Notes under the pieces: model-generated
Databases searched by the model: none
What the model was told of the DNA's origin: nothing
Seen by the model: only the letters and a program-made list of their open reading frames with translations
Assembly: GCA_031256695.1 (NCBI GenBank)
Contig: JAIRQB010000234.1
Location: forward strand, 1-5,983
Direction of reading: 5' to 3'
Source: Elusimicrobiota bacterium
GTDB lineage: Bacteria > Elusimicrobiota > Endomicrobiia > Endomicrobiales > Endomicrobiaceae
DNA length: 5,983 nucleotides
In this document: positions 5,501 through 5,983 of the stretch, one piece after another
Layout of the letters: every line of letters begins with the position of its first letter
How positions within the stretch are numbered: the stretch's first letter is position 1
Position numbers and translations under genes: made by a program

Positions 5501-5983
5501 ATGTCAAATCAATATCTGACAATCAAAGAAGCGAGCCTCTGGGCTACAAAGTATTTAGGTAAAGAAATAACCGCTTCAAATATATCTTATCTCATTCAAT
5601 ACGGGCGCATATCAAAAGCCGGGCATAACGGCTCTGCGCAAATAGCGCTCCCTGAACTAAAAAATTATTACGACCGTTTTTTAGTTTCGCGGGAGAATTA
5701 TTTCAAACAGAATTTAGATAAAGATTTGAATTGGGCGCTTTCATTTGAGCAGTATAAAGAAGCGGAAACTACAAAACACATTCACCGCCTGCATCCTTAT
5801 AAAGGAAAATTTATACCTCAACTCGTTGAATATTTTTTAGACAATCACACAGACAAATTCAAAAAAGAAACTTATTTTAAAAAAGGCGATATTGTTTTAG
5901 ACCCGTTTTGCGGCAGCGGCACAACTCTTGCGCAGGCTAATGAACTCGGCATTCACGCGCTCGGCATAGATATTTCGTCTTTC
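5501..5983 (+). CDS. DNA methyltransferase with N-terminal HTH-like domain (3' end beyond window)
   Basis: The visible 161 residues start with an excisionase/MerR-like helix-turn-helix pattern: YLTIKEASLWATKYLG (5-20), then ITASNISYLIQYGRISKAG (23-41), then a strand and ALPELKNYY (49-57). From about 92 comes IHRLHPYKGKFIPQLVEYFL (94-113), found in N4/N6 amino-methyltransferases of Type II systems. Motif I, the AdoMet-binding DPFCGSGTT, is at 134-142, followed by ALGIDISS (153-160). Motif I precedes any catalytic SPPY/DPPY motif, which must lie beyond the right edge, so the modified base (m4C or m6A) cannot be decided. AGGA (5488-5491) sits 9 nt before the ATG. It follows the transporter gene by 36 nt without a terminator. 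It may belong to a restriction-modification system continuing to the right, or be an orphan enzyme. Confidence 0.85.
   Translation, partial: MSNQYLTIKEASLWATKYLGKEITASNISYLIQYGRISKAGHNGSAQIALPELKNYYDRFLVSRENYFKQNLDKDLNWALSFEQYKEAETTKHIHRLHPYKGKFIPQLVEYFLDNHTDKFKKETYFKKGDIVLDPFCGSGTTLAQANELGIHALGIDISSF

Overview
The window is a compact, AT-rich (by eye near 40% GC) bacterial chromosome segment. Two ribosomal-protein operons point away from each other across a shared intergenic region of about 480 bp. Every gene body matches a standard bacterial family. Codon usage looks even across the window, with many AAA, TTT and GCG/GGC codons, and spacers are short. I see no insertion sequence, tRNA, rRNA or CRISPR array. 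The phylum cannot be fixed from the sequence alone. The L20 and L27 variants and the gene order suggest a Gram-negative lineage outside the Proteobacteria (an Elusimicrobiota-type organism is one weak guess).

Left half, minus strand, read from about 2570 down to 1: rplU (L21), rpmA (L27), obg (ribosome-assembly GTPase) and a glycosyltransferase of the GT92/GT2-like type that runs off the left edge. The first three form the classic rplU-rpmA-obg cluster. The rpmA stop and the obg start abut exactly (TAAATG). The glycosyltransferase is a lineage-specific tail to the operon.

Centre, 2499 to 2979: there is a candidate sigma70 promoter for rplU on the minus strand, a doubtful short ORF with a protein-like composition, a near-consensus promoter for infC (TTGACA, 17 bp, TAAAAT) and an infC leader of about 150 nt. 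The leader holds two small hairpins whose loops are complementary, and a terminator-like stem followed by six T just before the infC Shine-Dalgarno. This arrangement resembles the leader attenuators that ribosomal protein L20 uses to control infC-rpmI-rplT in other bacteria.

Right half, plus strand: infC (IF3), rpmI (L35), rplT (L20), a TrkH/KtrB-type K+ transporter membrane subunit, and the N-terminal part of a DNA methyltransferase with an N-terminal helix-turn-helix-like domain, cut by the right edge. IF3-like sequence extends well upstream of the first ATG (3067), and the reading frame has no ATG, GTG, TTG, CTG, ATT or ATA near the strong Shine-Dalgarno. infC therefore must use a very unusual start codon (GTC at 2980, or ATC at 3001), or the sequence holds an error. 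Non-AUG starts are a known autoregulatory device for IF3, so the leader and the start codon together are the most interesting part of the window.
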